From assembly GCA_947629335.1 (NCBI GenBank), contig CANRDI010000001.1, positions 62,001-126,000 of the forward strand: a DNA stretch of 64,000 bases, in the 5' to 3' direction. The notes below the pieces were generated by a model. The model worked only from the letters and a program-made list of their open reading frames with translations. It was not told the origin of the DNA and searched no databases. The DNA comes from an uncultured Clostridia bacterium. GTDB taxonomy: Bacteria; Bacillota; Clostridia; Oscillospirales; Ruminococcaceae. Of the stretch, positions 52,942 to 62,450 are shown piece after piece (position 1 is the first letter of the stretch; each line of letters starts with the position of its first letter). A program made the translations under genes and the position numbers.

Positions 52942-55676
52942 ATAACATTTTATTCGAAAAACAGTAACAGGCGGAAATACTTAGTATACTCCGCGACAAA
53001 AACGGCTTCACAATAAGAAAATCAACGGATTTTGACAGTCGGTTTGCGCTTGACTGTGAAATGCTGTTCGGCTTTTTGAATGATACCCAGTCCTAAACAA
53101 TGAAAATACTGAGGGATAAATACGGTGAACTTCTTCAAGAAACTCTCGTGTCGTTTATAAATAACGAGTGTACAAAGGAAAGAGGAAGTTTGCTCTATGT
53201 CATGAAACACGGCGTTGAAATTTTGGGGCATAAGTTGGAACTCATGTACAATAAGCCTGAAACTACTTTCAATAAAGATCTTATAGAAAAGTACGGGAAA
53301 AACCGTTTCAGTGTTATGGAAGAAGTATGGGCAAACGATAAAGAGCGCATTGATGTCGTTATATTCCTGAACGGTTTTGCAATAATCTCTATGGAACTTA
53401 AATGCAACTTTGCGGGGCAGTCAGTAAAGAACGCCATGGAACAGTATACCCATGAACGCGACCCAAAATCCAGGCTGCTTTTGTTCAATGCAGGAACTAT
53501 CGTTAATTTCGCTATGGACTTAAAAGAAGTTTATATGACCACAAAACTTGACAAAGACAATACATATTTTCTGCCGTTTAATCAGGGCAAGGGGAAAGGC
53601 GCAGACGCAGGCGCGGGAAATTCGCTCTGCGAAGATGATTATCCCGTTCATTATATGTGGAACGATATTCTTACAGAGGATACGATACTTGACCTTATCT
53701 CTAAATATATCTTTATACAGACAATTGAAAGAACAAAAAACAGGATAGGCAGGAACGAAGTTAAACAAACTCTAATTTTTCCCCGTTATCATCAGTTTGA
53801 CACGGTTCGTAAACTGATCGCTGACGTAAGCAAAAACCTAACTTCATATCTTATCCAGCATAGCGCAGGCTCTGGCAAGACAAATACGATCGCATGGCTT
53901 GCTTATCGTCTTGCAACGCTTCACGACGAGAACAACAAAATAATTTTCGATAATGTTGTAATTATGACTGTCAGAGTTGTTGTTGACAGGCAACTGCAAA
54001 AGTCTGTAATGGGTATGGAGCATAAATCGGGACTTATTCGCGTTATGGACGAAAAGTGTACCTCTGCCGACCTTGCAAACGCGCTTAAAGGCAACACCAA
54101 GATAATTGCAACTACTATTCAGAAATTCCCTCATATTACAGACTGCGTGAAAGGTTTAAAGAATAAGCGTTTTGCGGTAATTATCGACGAGGCACATTCT
54201 TCAACGGCTTGTAAAAATATGGCGGCTGTTACTCAATCTCTCGGCATGGGAGAAGAAGTCTATCAGGATATGGAGGACAAAGTTTGTGATGAATTTTTCC
54301 GAAACGGAAAGCAAAGCAACGTATCAATGTTTGCTTTCACGGCTACGCCAAAAGCTACTACCTTATCGCATTTCTGCACTCCAAATGAAAAAGGAAATAA
54401 TGAGCCATTTCATGTATATTCAATGAATCAGGCAATTGAGGAGGGCTTTATTCTTGATGTTCTGGAGAATTATATCACATATAAAACGTTTTATCAGATA
54501 AATAAAGAGATAGAAGAAGATCCCAAAATACAGACGTCAAGCGCCAAATGTCAGATCGCGCGGTTTGTTGCACTGCACGAAACGAATATTTCCCAGCACA
54601 TTGAAATAACCGTTGAACATTTCTGTACTACTGTAATGCATGAATTTGACGGACAAGCCAAATCAATGGTTGTAACCAATTCAAGACAGTCGGCTGCAAA
54701 ATACAGACAGGCATTGACCAGCCTAAGCTGTGCGCGATGTACATTCTGAAAAAATTAAACGGCGTTAATGCCGTTCAGACGCTTTTCCGCCTAAACAGAA
54801 CGTTCAAGTCTTATAAGAAAAAGATCTTTATACTTGATTTTATCAACAGTTATGATGTATTGTAAATGCATTTGCACTGTTTTATACGACTACGATCCTT
54901 TCTAATTAGGTAACACCATCGGAAATTTACGACCTTGAAGCGCAAATAGACGCTTATAATATACTTGACCCTTATGATATAGAAAAAGTAAATACAATTA
55001 TTTACAAAGAAAGGCTCTCGGCAGCCGATAATAAGGAAATAAACTTCTGCATAAATAAAACCAAACAACTTATTTTCAAGTTCGGCATTGAAAAACAACA
55101 GGAGATAATAGTAGACCTTAGGCATTTTGTTCGTTTTTATTAATTTATGATACAGGTGTCATGCTTTGAAGATACGGAACTGCACAAGAAGTACAATTTT
55201 ATTACACTTCTTTTTCCGTGCATTGATATCAGTTTTCGTATCAACGGCTATAATCTTGAGGGCAGGATAAAAGCAACTCAATTTGTCCAGAAGAAACAAG
55301 ACGAACACACAAAGTCAGATATTACTGCAAAGCCTGTTGTAAAAATGCCGTCGGCTGAAACATTCGGTTTAACTCCCGAAAAGGAAAACTCCTTTCTGAG
55401 ATAATCGAAGAGATCAACGCGCGGTAAGAGAAGACGTATGACAGTGATGTTGCAGTAAAGGAAGTGCTCCAGATTAAGGATATTCTGATGAAGTCCGATA
55501 AGCTGAAAGTAAGCGCAAAAATAATACAGTCAAAGACTTTGAGTATTCATATTTTGATGATATCGGCAATGCATTGATCGAGGGCTTAAAGCAAAATCAG
55601 GATTTTTTCTCGCTGCTGCTTAATGACGAAACAGTTAAGCACGAAGTCCTTGGTATATTTTTTATAATTTATTGAA
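52938..55676 (+). pseudogene. hsdR: Type I restriction endonuclease subunit, broken
   Basis: From ATG 52938 the frame has two in-frame TAA codons (52965-52967 and 53094-53096), then is open from 53100 to 54749. This part holds the nuclease region (DVVIFLNGFAIISMELKCN, the D...ExK pattern) and the SF2 helicase motifs HSAGSGKT, DEAH and FTATP. The helicase C-terminal region then drops through several frames and stops (54862, 55142, 55402 and beyond), ending with HsdR-like LKQNQDFFSLLLNDE near 55610. Large parts of the motor are lost. The DEAH and P-loop segments are still intact, so decay may be fairly recent. Confidence 0.9.
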
Positions 55677-55755
55677 AGCAGCAGATTAACAGCATAGAAA
55701 GCATTACGCGGTTTATGTTTGGACTGAGATGAAAATAGAAGTTGCATAAAAAATA

Positions 55756-55782
55756 AAAGGCTGACCCCTCTGATCAGCCTTT
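55756..55782 (+). terminator. Terminator of the decayed hsd operon
   Basis: AAAGGCTGA (55756-55764) pairs with TCAGCCTTT (55774-55782), followed by a T-rich stretch. Confidence 0.75.
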
Positions 55783-56166
55783 ATTTATGTTCCCCGCAGG
55801 TCGCGGGCGACTCTGTCTAACCTTTACAAAAAAGATGTTTTCATCAACCCATCTTGTTTAACGATATTATAACAAAACACCTACCGTTGTCTGAACCTTA
55901 ATGGTATCGAGGCAGATAACTTACTGATAAAACCGGACAAAACATATATAAAACCTGCTGCTTTTGTGAATATGAAAAACAATGTGATGTACTTTGATCA
56001 AGTGATTAATGGCTATTATCGAATATGCTGTATACTATGAAAATATAACAAATTAGTTCAGTCACACCCCTACTTCCTAAGAAATTATATATTGCCAGAT
56101 AAAAGAACAAAATACCGAACATCAACAGATCTGCCTGCAATTAAACAAAGCTGTTTTATATTAAAA
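55783..56166. other. Intergenic region without recognised gene
   Basis: 384 bases between the hsd terminator and the lipase-like gene. The only structure I see is a segment at 55866-55902 resembling 57833-57869, on the far side of the lipase-like gene (both contain an AAAACACCT...GAACCTT core). No tRNA or promoter is evident. Confidence 0.4.
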
Positions 56167-57564
56167 TTACTGCCCTTTCAGCTTTTCTGCAATATTTTTA
56201 AAGAAAGGCTTAATTCCTGCATATATAGGCAGGTATATTTTATTAAGCTTTTCGTTTAAAGCATCTGACGCGGCAAGCAAGGCGGATATGTCTGTTCTCT
56301 TCTTATGTGACAGGAATGGGGAAATAAACACGACGGCGGTTTGTGAAAAAATCGCAGCAGCGGCGGCTTGAAAATCTCCTTGCTCTTTTTTTATTTTATC
56401 AATAAACCGTGTAATGTTGTCCATATATATTTCCCCAATGTCTGCCGCCGCTTCTTTTCCGTCCTTTGTAAACAGCAGATTGAGCAATGTGGGCGCCGAC
56501 GCCATAATTATTCCTTTTACCGTATCTGTCGCTGAAACAAAATCGCCGTTGACAGGAACAACTGCATTACCCAAGATCCTTTGCAGTATGCTCATTATGC
56601 TTAGTGTTATGTACTGCCTTTGCGCCGGCTCAATTGCCATTATAGTGTCTGACAGATTTTGCATATATTGTGATATATCCCCCTGCGCGTCTTGTTCATT
56701 TAATCTGCCGTCAGTGTCCGTAAGTGTTTCAACATAGTGGTAAGCAAAGGGACTGTCGATAATATTTGAGGATTTTAAGAAATAAATCTGTTCCATAGGT
56801 GCAAGCGGCTCGCCCAAAACATTGACAAAATCGTTATCAGCGGAAAAGCTGTATATTTTTCTTCTGCGCTCTTCAAAAGATTTGCCGAATTTATTCTTGA
56901 ACATTGTCACTGCCTCAGGCGAAAATCCCTGACCGTCAAAGCTTATACACATATCAGCAAAGCGGGAATTTATCGTGACAAACTGTGCTTTATTGCCGCC
57001 CTTTGAGTGTCCTGAAAGGATTATGCGCGTATTTTCGTTCCAGCCGTTTTCTCCGCATATCCTGCTGAACCAGTTTAAAGCCTCAGCTTGTTGGTCGGTG
57101 GCATAGTCCTTTTCAACGGCGGCAGTATATAGAAGCCGACCGAATTTGTCGTATTTTTCATACAGATTGTATTCGGGTATGCCGGACAGACCCTCACCGT
57201 TATCTATCCACTCACCCGCACCTGTACCTGCGAAAATTACATAAACCGTTCCCGTACCGTGAACAAAGGTGCAGGCTTTCATTCCGCCGTTTTTGTTGTT
57301 GTAGTCTACGGCAATGTTTCCTATTACCGAATTTGCAAGCGCAGTGTCTGCCATACAGGCTTTTTGTATGATTTCTACGCGCTTTTCAAACTGAAACTTT
57401 TCCATTTCTTTTAAAGTGCTTGTATCCGTTTTTTTCAGTTTAGCCGTAATATCCGAAAGCTTATCTCCGTTCCTCGCATTTTCAGAGGTCAGAAGGTATA
57501 AAAAAATATTGTAGACAATTGCCGTGTTTGCGGTATTCAAAAATGATTTATCAATATTATTCAA
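56167..57564 (-). CDS. Alpha/beta-hydrolase, lipase-like (DUF2974/Mbeg1-like)
   Basis: 465 residues from TTG 57564, which follows gaggggg; the frame is open to an ATG at 57621, but a TATAAT box (57589-57584 on this strand) lies between the two and would place the transcript start inside that extension. The nucleophile elbow GHSKGGNKA is clear, preceded by the oxyanion-like VIFAGTG segment, with an Asp in the DNDFVNVLG region and a His in AYHYVETL as probable triad members. No signal peptide, so it is probably cytoplasmic or released by another route. Substrate unknown. It is alone, flanked by decayed genes and short related repeats. Confidence 0.75.
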   Translation of the reverse strand: MNNIDKSFLNTANTAIVYNIFLYLLTSENARNGDKLSDITAKLKKTDTSTLKEMEKFQFEKRVEIIQKACMADTALANSVIGNIAVDYNNKNGGMKACTFVHGTGTVYVIFAGTGAGEWIDNGEGLSGIPEYNLYEKYDKFGRLLYTAAVEKDYATDQQAEALNWFSRICGENGWNENTRIILSGHSKGGNKAQFVTINSRFADMCISFDGQGFSPEAVTMFKNKFGKSFEERRRKIYSFSADNDFVNVLGEPLAPMEQIYFLKSSNIIDSPFAYHYVETLTDTDGRLNEQDAQGDISQYMQNLSDTIMAIEPAQRQYITLSIMSILQRILGNAVVPVNGDFVSATDTVKGIIMASAPTLLNLLFTKDGKEAAADIGEIYMDNITRFIDKIKKEQGDFQAAAAAIFSQTAVVFISPFLSHKKRTDISALLAASDALNEKLNKIYLPIYAGIKPFFKNIAEKLKGQ

Positions 57565-57621
57565 AAAAACACCCCCTCTGCATATTATACGCGAAGGGGT
57601 TATAATAAAATGCCTTGACAT

Positions 57622-57949
57622 TAATCAAACAAAATGTAAATCTCGTTTTAAGCAATGTCGGGTGCAATCAAACTGAGATAGTGCATTTTATATAAAGCAT
57701 TATAATTTTGTTATTTTAAATCGAATATATGGGTTTGGACCCCGTTTTTTTATTTCCGATTTTGGGTATTGGGGATTTGGTATTCATTTTGAAAAACATA
57801 TTTGACTGCTGTGAAAGCAAATTATGAAGTAATTATAATAAAACACCTGACGTTTATCCGAACCTTGACAGCTATGTTTCACAAAACCATATGAAAACAT
57901 TTTCACGGTAAATATTTCTTTCCCGATTTAGCTTATATTCGACTTATTA
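57622..57949. other. Intergenic region with degenerate repeat
   Basis: About 330 AT-rich bases between the recombinase remnant and the lipase-like gene. Contains the repeat 57833-57869 noted above; otherwise nothing recognised. Confidence 0.4.
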
Positions 57950-58333
57950 TCAAGTATTTATTGTAAATTTTATATGCATCTCCTTATCATAGTTGTTCAA
58001 GTTTTCTTTCCCAAAGCAGACTTTAACGCCTAAGTTGAAAAGCTCATACAGCATCTTTAATGTGTACAACGTATTTCTTCCAAAACGACTAATTGACTTT
58101 GTAAGGATCAGATCGATCTTTCCTTGTTTACAAAACTTAAGCATTTTCATAAATTCAGGACGTTTCTTCAGCTGAGTTCCCGAGACACGCTCGGCATAGA
58201 TTTTCACCAATTGCCAATCTTCGTGTTCTGTTATCAGCTTTTCATAGTATGAAATCTGTGTTTCAAGACTTGACTCTTGTTCCTCATGATTTGTGCTTAC
58301 TCGGCAATATGCTGCCACTCGAAGATTATTCAT
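57950..58333 (-). pseudogene. Serine recombinase, truncated N-terminal catalytic domain
   Basis: 127 residues. The resolvase domain is present: AAYCRVST with the nucleophilic Ser13, SLETQISYYEKLI, and SISRFGRNTLYTLKMLYEL with the conserved Arg. Large serine recombinases of mobile elements run 450-550 residues; here the frame ends right after the catalytic domain (KENLNNYD then an unrelated tail), with no zinc-ribbon or coiled-coil DNA-binding part. It is most likely the remnant of an integrated element next to tRNA-Pro. A functional small resolvase would still need a helix-turn-helix, which is absent. ATG follows ggagg. Confidence 0.75.
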
Positions 58334-58353
58334 CTCTTACCTCCAAAAATAAA

Positions 58354-58381
58354 ACCGCAGGAATGTTTCAGCCTGCGGTTA
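58354..58381 (-). terminator. Hairpin with U-run just before the recombinase ribosome site
   Basis: On the minus strand AACCGCAGG...CCTGCGGTT (58381-58354), then TTTATTTTT and the ggagg of the recombinase. It may stop read-through from the tRNA transcript or act as an attenuator. Confidence 0.65.
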
Positions 58382-58397
58382 GTAAATATGTAAAACA

Positions 58398-58438
58398 AAA
58401 AGCTACATTTTTGTGCTTTCTGCACTAAAAATGTAGCT
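58398..58438 (-). terminator. Terminator of tRNA-Pro
   Basis: A long stem AAAGCTACATTTTTGTGC with its near-perfect complement, directly after the tRNA 3' end, followed on the minus strand by a T-rich stretch. Confidence 0.75.
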
Positions 58439-58445
58439 TTCAACT

Positions 58446-58522
58446 TGGTCGAGGCGACGGGATTCGAACCCACGACCTCTGCGTCCCGAACGCAGCGCTC
58501 TACCAAACTGAGCCACGCCTCG
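58446..58522 (-). tRNA. tRNA-Pro (anticodon CGG)
   Basis: 77 bases on the minus strand with CCA encoded. The acceptor stem CGAGGCG/CGCCTCG is perfect; the D-arm contains GGCTCAGTTTGGTAGAGC; the anticodon loop TTCGGGA gives CGG, reading CCG proline codons; the T-arm holds GGTTCGAATCC. A broken recombinase lies just downstream, consistent with a tRNA acting as an integration hot spot. Confidence 0.95.
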
Positions 58523-59387
58523 ATTAATAAATTTTTCACACCGAAATCGGTGTAAGTTTCCAAAAATGTGTTCAAAAGAAATATTGACAGAAAATTTTAT
58601 CCTAAAAAATGTAAAATCCTATATTGTTAAATGTGATATGCGGCAAACGGCTTTACAAAAACACTCAACGGTTCAACAACCCTTGTTGTCAAATCCGACC
58701 CATTCCAACAACTTAATCATTATAACATATTTAATATAAAAAATCAAGTATTTTTTTGCAAATTTTTTTATTTATTTAAAATTATACAGCATTTTATGAA
58801 TGGTTTTATTTATAGCAATAATAAATATTTCATGATCTTGCAGATACAATATAAGTAGTTTTCAAAAACTTCTCCGTAATTTTTATCATCATAATCTTGC
58901 ATTTGTAAAAATGCCGATTTGCATAAAATGTTTGACTGCATCAACACTTAGCTTTTTACCGCCTTATTATGCTCTTGGTGAAAAAAATTATCAGTTAAAA
59001 GGTTGATATATGAAGTTTTCAGCTTATAAAAAACTTAAATAGCAGACTGTTGAGATAGCTACGATATGCACGTATTATCCTTCTATGTCAAATAATGTTG
59101 AAGCTGATTAGCCTTTGCGGTTTTTTGCATTGCCGTTTACGGCGAATATGTGCCTTTATCGACAGTCCGATTTTATGAACAGCTTATATCTTGCGGCAAG
59201 ATCAGTTGATTTATGAATTTTTATTATAAAATTATTACAAAATTATTACAAAATTTATAAAAATTCCAAAAAATACTTGACAAAAAACTCTATATATGGT
59301 ATATATACTTATATCGACATATTATATATTTCACTTTCGGGGATATATTTTTGTGTATAAAATGGTTCGGTATATTGGGGGATCTAA
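58523..59387. other. 865-base intergenic region between tRNA-Pro and the MBOAT operon
   Basis: Very AT-rich. A short palindrome ACACCGA-AA-TCGGTGT (58538-58553) lies upstream of the tRNA. The promoter at 59277-59305 faces the MBOAT gene, with two ATTACAAAAT direct repeats (59233-59252) just before it. No open frame here looks like a gene. Confidence 0.5.
59277..59305 (+). promoter_or_regulatory. Promoter of the MBOAT/DHHW/FkbH operon
   Basis: TTGACA at 59277-59282, a 17-base spacer, TATATA at 59300-59305; leader of about 75 bases to ATG 59388. Confidence 0.75.
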
Positions 59388-60791
59388 ATGATTTTTTCGA
59401 GCTTGATTTTTCTGTATCTTTTCCTGCCTATTTGTCTTGTCGCTTATTTTATATTTAAGCCTATAAAAATCAAAAATGCTGTACTTATTGTTTTTTCACT
59501 TGCGTTTTATGCATGGGACGAGCCTGTCAGAATTGTCTTTCTGATACTGTCTGCCGTTGTAAACTATTTTGTCGGTATCGGAATAGGCGCGTTTAAAAAA
59601 GAAAAATATAAGAAATTGTGTCTTATTGGCGGGCTTATATATAATATAGGTATGATCGGCTTTTTTAAATACAGAGGTTTTATTATAACCAACATAAATT
59701 CGATTTTCTCGGCTGATATTCCTGTGCCTGAGATCGTTCAAATGGCGGGGATTAGTTTTTATACATTTCAGGTCATCTCATATATTGTCGATTGTTATTG
59801 GGGAAAGGTAGAACCTCAGAAGAATTTCTTCAAGCTGCTTTTGTATGTGTGTCTGTTCCCACAGCTTATTGCAGGTCCGATCGTCCGCTATCAGACCATT
59901 GCGGCGGAAATTGACAGCAGAAAGACCTCTCTTGAGGATCTCAGCCGGGGTCTTACAAGATTTGTTGTCGGACTTTCTAAAAAGGTCATTTTAGCAGATC
60001 AGCTTTACAGAATTGTAGAGGATTTTCTCGGAGGGAGCATAAATTCGCTTACCGTTTCAGGTGCATGGTACGGCGTTATTCTTTATTCGCTTTATATTTA
60101 TTTCGATTTTTCGGGATATTCGGATATTGCTATCGGACTCGGCAGGATATTCGGATTTCATTTCAATGAAAACTTCGATCATCCTTATCTTTGCAAGGAT
60201 ATAACCGAGTTCTGGCAGCGCTGGCATATCTCGCTCGGCTCTTTTTTCAGAGATTATCTGCTTCCCATAACCTTCTTCGGAAAGAGGAACAAATATCTCA
60301 GCCTGTTCCTTGTATGGCTTTGCACGGGAATATGGCACGGTGCGAATTGGAACTATATAATCTGGGGACTTTACTACGGAATGTTTATTCTTCTTGAAAC
60401 CTTGATAGGCAAAAAGAAGATAAATAAGATCCCTCTTGTGATAAGGCATATTTACAGTAAACTCGTAATCATAATAGGTTTCGGAATTTTCTATTTTGAG
60501 GACATAGGAAAGCTCGGAACGTTTCTTAAAGCCCTAACTCCCTTTAATGCGAACGGCTGGGGAGGAGAATTTGAGCTTTCGTCGCTTTGCGGAAATATTT
60601 TTCTTATTGCCGCGGCAATTATCTGCACATTCCCGATTATGAAAGCATTCGGGAAACTTTCCGAAAAGAACGGCACGGCAAAGGCGGTCATTTCCATGAG
60701 CGGAACGGTTTTATGTATGGGGATGCTCTTACTCAGCAGTATACTGCTTGTTGACGCAACAACAAACGCATTTTTGTACTGGAGATTTTAA
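59388..60791 (+). CDS. MBOAT family membrane O-acyltransferase (AlgI/DltB-like)
   Basis: 467 residues with about 10-12 membrane segments. The family core is visible: FPQLIAGPIVRY, FDFSGYSDIAIGLG, FHFNENFDHPYL, EFWQRWHISLGSFFRDYL, and GIWHGANWNYIIWG with the invariant catalytic His. Such enzymes move an acyl group across or onto extracellular polymers, as in alginate O-acetylation and teichoic acid D-alanylation. A start gggggat site supports ATG 59388. It leads an operon with a DHHW protein and an FkbH-like protein, suggesting acyl or glyceryl modification of a surface glycan. Confidence 0.93.
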   Translation: MIFSSLIFLYLFLPICLVAYFIFKPIKIKNAVLIVFSLAFYAWDEPVRIVFLILSAVVNYFVGIGIGAFKKEKYKKLCLIGGLIYNIGMIGFFKYRGFIITNINSIFSADIPVPEIVQMAGISFYTFQVISYIVDCYWGKVEPQKNFFKLLLYVCLFPQLIAGPIVRYQTIAAEIDSRKTSLEDLSRGLTRFVVGLSKKVILADQLYRIVEDFLGGSINSLTVSGAWYGVILYSLYIYFDFSGYSDIAIGLGRIFGFHFNENFDHPYLCKDITEFWQRWHISLGSFFRDYLLPITFFGKRNKYLSLFLVWLCTGIWHGANWNYIIWGLYYGMFILLETLIGKKKINKIPLVIRHIYSKLVIIIGFGIFYFEDIGKLGTFLKALTPFNANGWGGEFELSSLCGNIFLIAAAIICTFPIMKAFGKLSEKNGTAKAVISMSGTVLCMGMLLLSSILLVDATTNAFLYWRF

Positions 60792-60858
60792 CCGCGTGTA
60801 TGCATGTAACAGTGAAATAGTTTAAATATGTAAGTTATAAAATATGACGGAGGGGAAA

Positions 60859-61209
60859 ATGAAAAATAAGAATACAGAGAAAACCGAAAAGAAAACGCCG
60901 CGCGGATTTCTTATATTTAATATCGCGGCAATACTTGCGGTTTTTGCGGGAATAGCCGTGTTTATAAATACTGCTCCGCGTCCGACTGTTTCGGAGGAAG
61001 AGCAGAGAGAGCTTGCGAAGTGTCCGAGATTTACTGTGGAGAGTTATTTCAGCGGCGAGTTTACCGAAAAATTCTCGGAATACTATAACGACGCCGTTCC
61101 TATGAGAAGCGTCTGGAAGCTGATAATATCCGAATTCCGTGACAATCTCGGAATAAAGTCCGACGACGGAGTAGATTTTATAGGTCCGCTGCCGGAGATA
61201 GAAAAATGA
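60859..61209 (+). CDS. Membrane-anchored DHHW-family N-terminal fragment
   Basis: 116 residues from ATG 60859 (ggagggg site; the ATG at 60844 lies before it). A charged N-terminus and one membrane helix (about 20-40) are followed by a short extracellular part: SEEEQRELAKCPRF, then YFSGEFTEKFSEYYNDAVPMR, typical of the beginning of DHHW and AlgX/AlgJ-like proteins that normally continue into the catalytic domain. Here the chain ends cleanly at 61209, and the matching core is on the next gene as a lipoprotein. This looks like a gene split rather than a frameshift. Confidence 0.72.
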   Translation: MKNKNTEKTEKKTPRGFLIFNIAAILAVFAGIAVFINTAPRPTVSEEEQRELAKCPRFTVESYFSGEFTEKFSEYYNDAVPMRSVWKLIISEFRDNLGIKSDDGVDFIGPLPEIEK

Positions 61210-61260
61210 AAACAGTTAAAAACAGCAAAAGCACAAAAATAATAAAAAGGGGTAAATATT

Positions 61261-62430
61261 ATGAAAAGAAATCGGTTAATTGCAGCGGTTTTGGCAGTTA
61301 CAGCAGTTGTTGGCGCAAGCGGATGCAACCTTGTTGTTGAAGATGATTCGTCTTCGGGCAATACGCCAAACAATGCGGAAAGTTCTGATAGTTCTAAAGA
61401 AAGTTCGTCGAACGCTTTCAGCGAAAGTTCGTCAAATCCTTTCACTGAATTTTCTTCAGTTTCGTCACATGACGACATAGATAGCAGTTCAACTCAGACG
61501 CAATGGGAAAATGACAACGGCGGTGAAATGTCGGGAACAGTTCTGGTATTAAACAACACAGGACGAGGAATAGTTTTGTTCGGCGGCGGCAAAGAGGGCG
61601 GCAAGGATTATGCTCAAACTGTCAGCAAAATTAAAGCGCAGGTGGGCGACGGAGTGAATTTTTATTCTTTGGTCGCACCTACGGCCGGCTCGTTTTACCT
61701 GCCCGACAACCTAAAGAATAAAATGGCGAGCGAACCCGATAATATCGACAATATAAATCAAAACCTTGTCGGAGTTAAGCCCGTAGACGCTTATACCGCG
61801 CTTTCAAAGCATGTAAATGAGGACATCTATTTCCGTACCGACCACCATTGGACGCAGCTCGGAGCTTATTATGCTGCGGAGGAGTTCGCAAAGGTTGCGG
61901 AAGTTACGTTTGCTCCGCTTTCAGAGTATGAAAAGTTTGAGCGTGAGGGATATCTCGGCTCTCTTTACGGATATAGCGAAGAAAACGCTAAAATGAGGAA
62001 AAATCCCGATACATTTAGATTTTATCTGCCCAAAAACAATTTCTCTGTGTCTATCTATACTCCTCAGTATAAGTATGAAGGCGAGATGACCTTTAATTTT
62101 AATGATAAATTGACTTATATGATCTACGGCTCGGATATTCGTATAAACTATGTAAAGACAGATGCAAATAACGGCAGAAAGCTTGTAATTGTCGGCGACA
62201 GCTATGACAATGCGCTTTTCCTTAACCTTACAAACTCATTTGAAGAGATCTGGGTCTGCGATATGAGAGAAACGATAGGCAATACAGTCTACTGTGATGT
62301 AAATATTGTTGACTTCATAAACAAAATGCAAGCAACCGATGTTCTTTTCTGCATGGATACATTCAGCGCCGTAGGCACAAACAGAAACGGGCTTAAAAGG
62401 CTTCTTGAAAACAAAAATACTGTCGAATAA
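61261..62430 (+). CDS. DHHW-family lipoprotein (AlgJ/AlgX-like SGNH-type)
   Basis: 389 residues. The lipobox is ASGC (Cys21) after a short signal, then a Ser-rich linker of about 60 residues. From about 90 on, the DHHW domain appears: FYSLVAPTAGSFYLP, RTDHHWTQLGAYYAAEEFAK with the signature Asp-His-His-Trp, and GDSYDNALFLNL near 320 as the Ser motif. Family members take part in acetylation of exported polysaccharides together with an MBOAT protein, which is two genes upstream. Its ribosome site is aaaaggggt. It should be tethered to the outer membrane face by lipid. Confidence 0.85.
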   Translation: MKRNRLIAAVLAVTAVVGASGCNLVVEDDSSSGNTPNNAESSDSSKESSSNAFSESSSNPFTEFSSVSSHDDIDSSSTQTQWENDNGGEMSGTVLVLNNTGRGIVLFGGGKEGGKDYAQTVSKIKAQVGDGVNFYSLVAPTAGSFYLPDNLKNKMASEPDNIDNINQNLVGVKPVDAYTALSKHVNEDIYFRTDHHWTQLGAYYAAEEFAKVAEVTFAPLSEYEKFEREGYLGSLYGYSEENAKMRKNPDTFRFYLPKNNFSVSIYTPQYKYEGEMTFNFNDKLTYMIYGSDIRINYVKTDANNGRKLVIVGDSYDNALFLNLTNSFEEIWVCDMRETIGNTVYCDVNIVDFINKMQATDVLFCMDTFSAVGTNRNGLKRLLENKNTVE

Positions 62431-62450
62431 CTTAGCGTTCGGGGGAAATT

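Noticed and set aside
59221-59260. CRISPR-like short direct repeats before the MBOAT promoter
   Set aside because: Only two AT-rich copies about 10 bases apart with no spacer structure and no cas genes.
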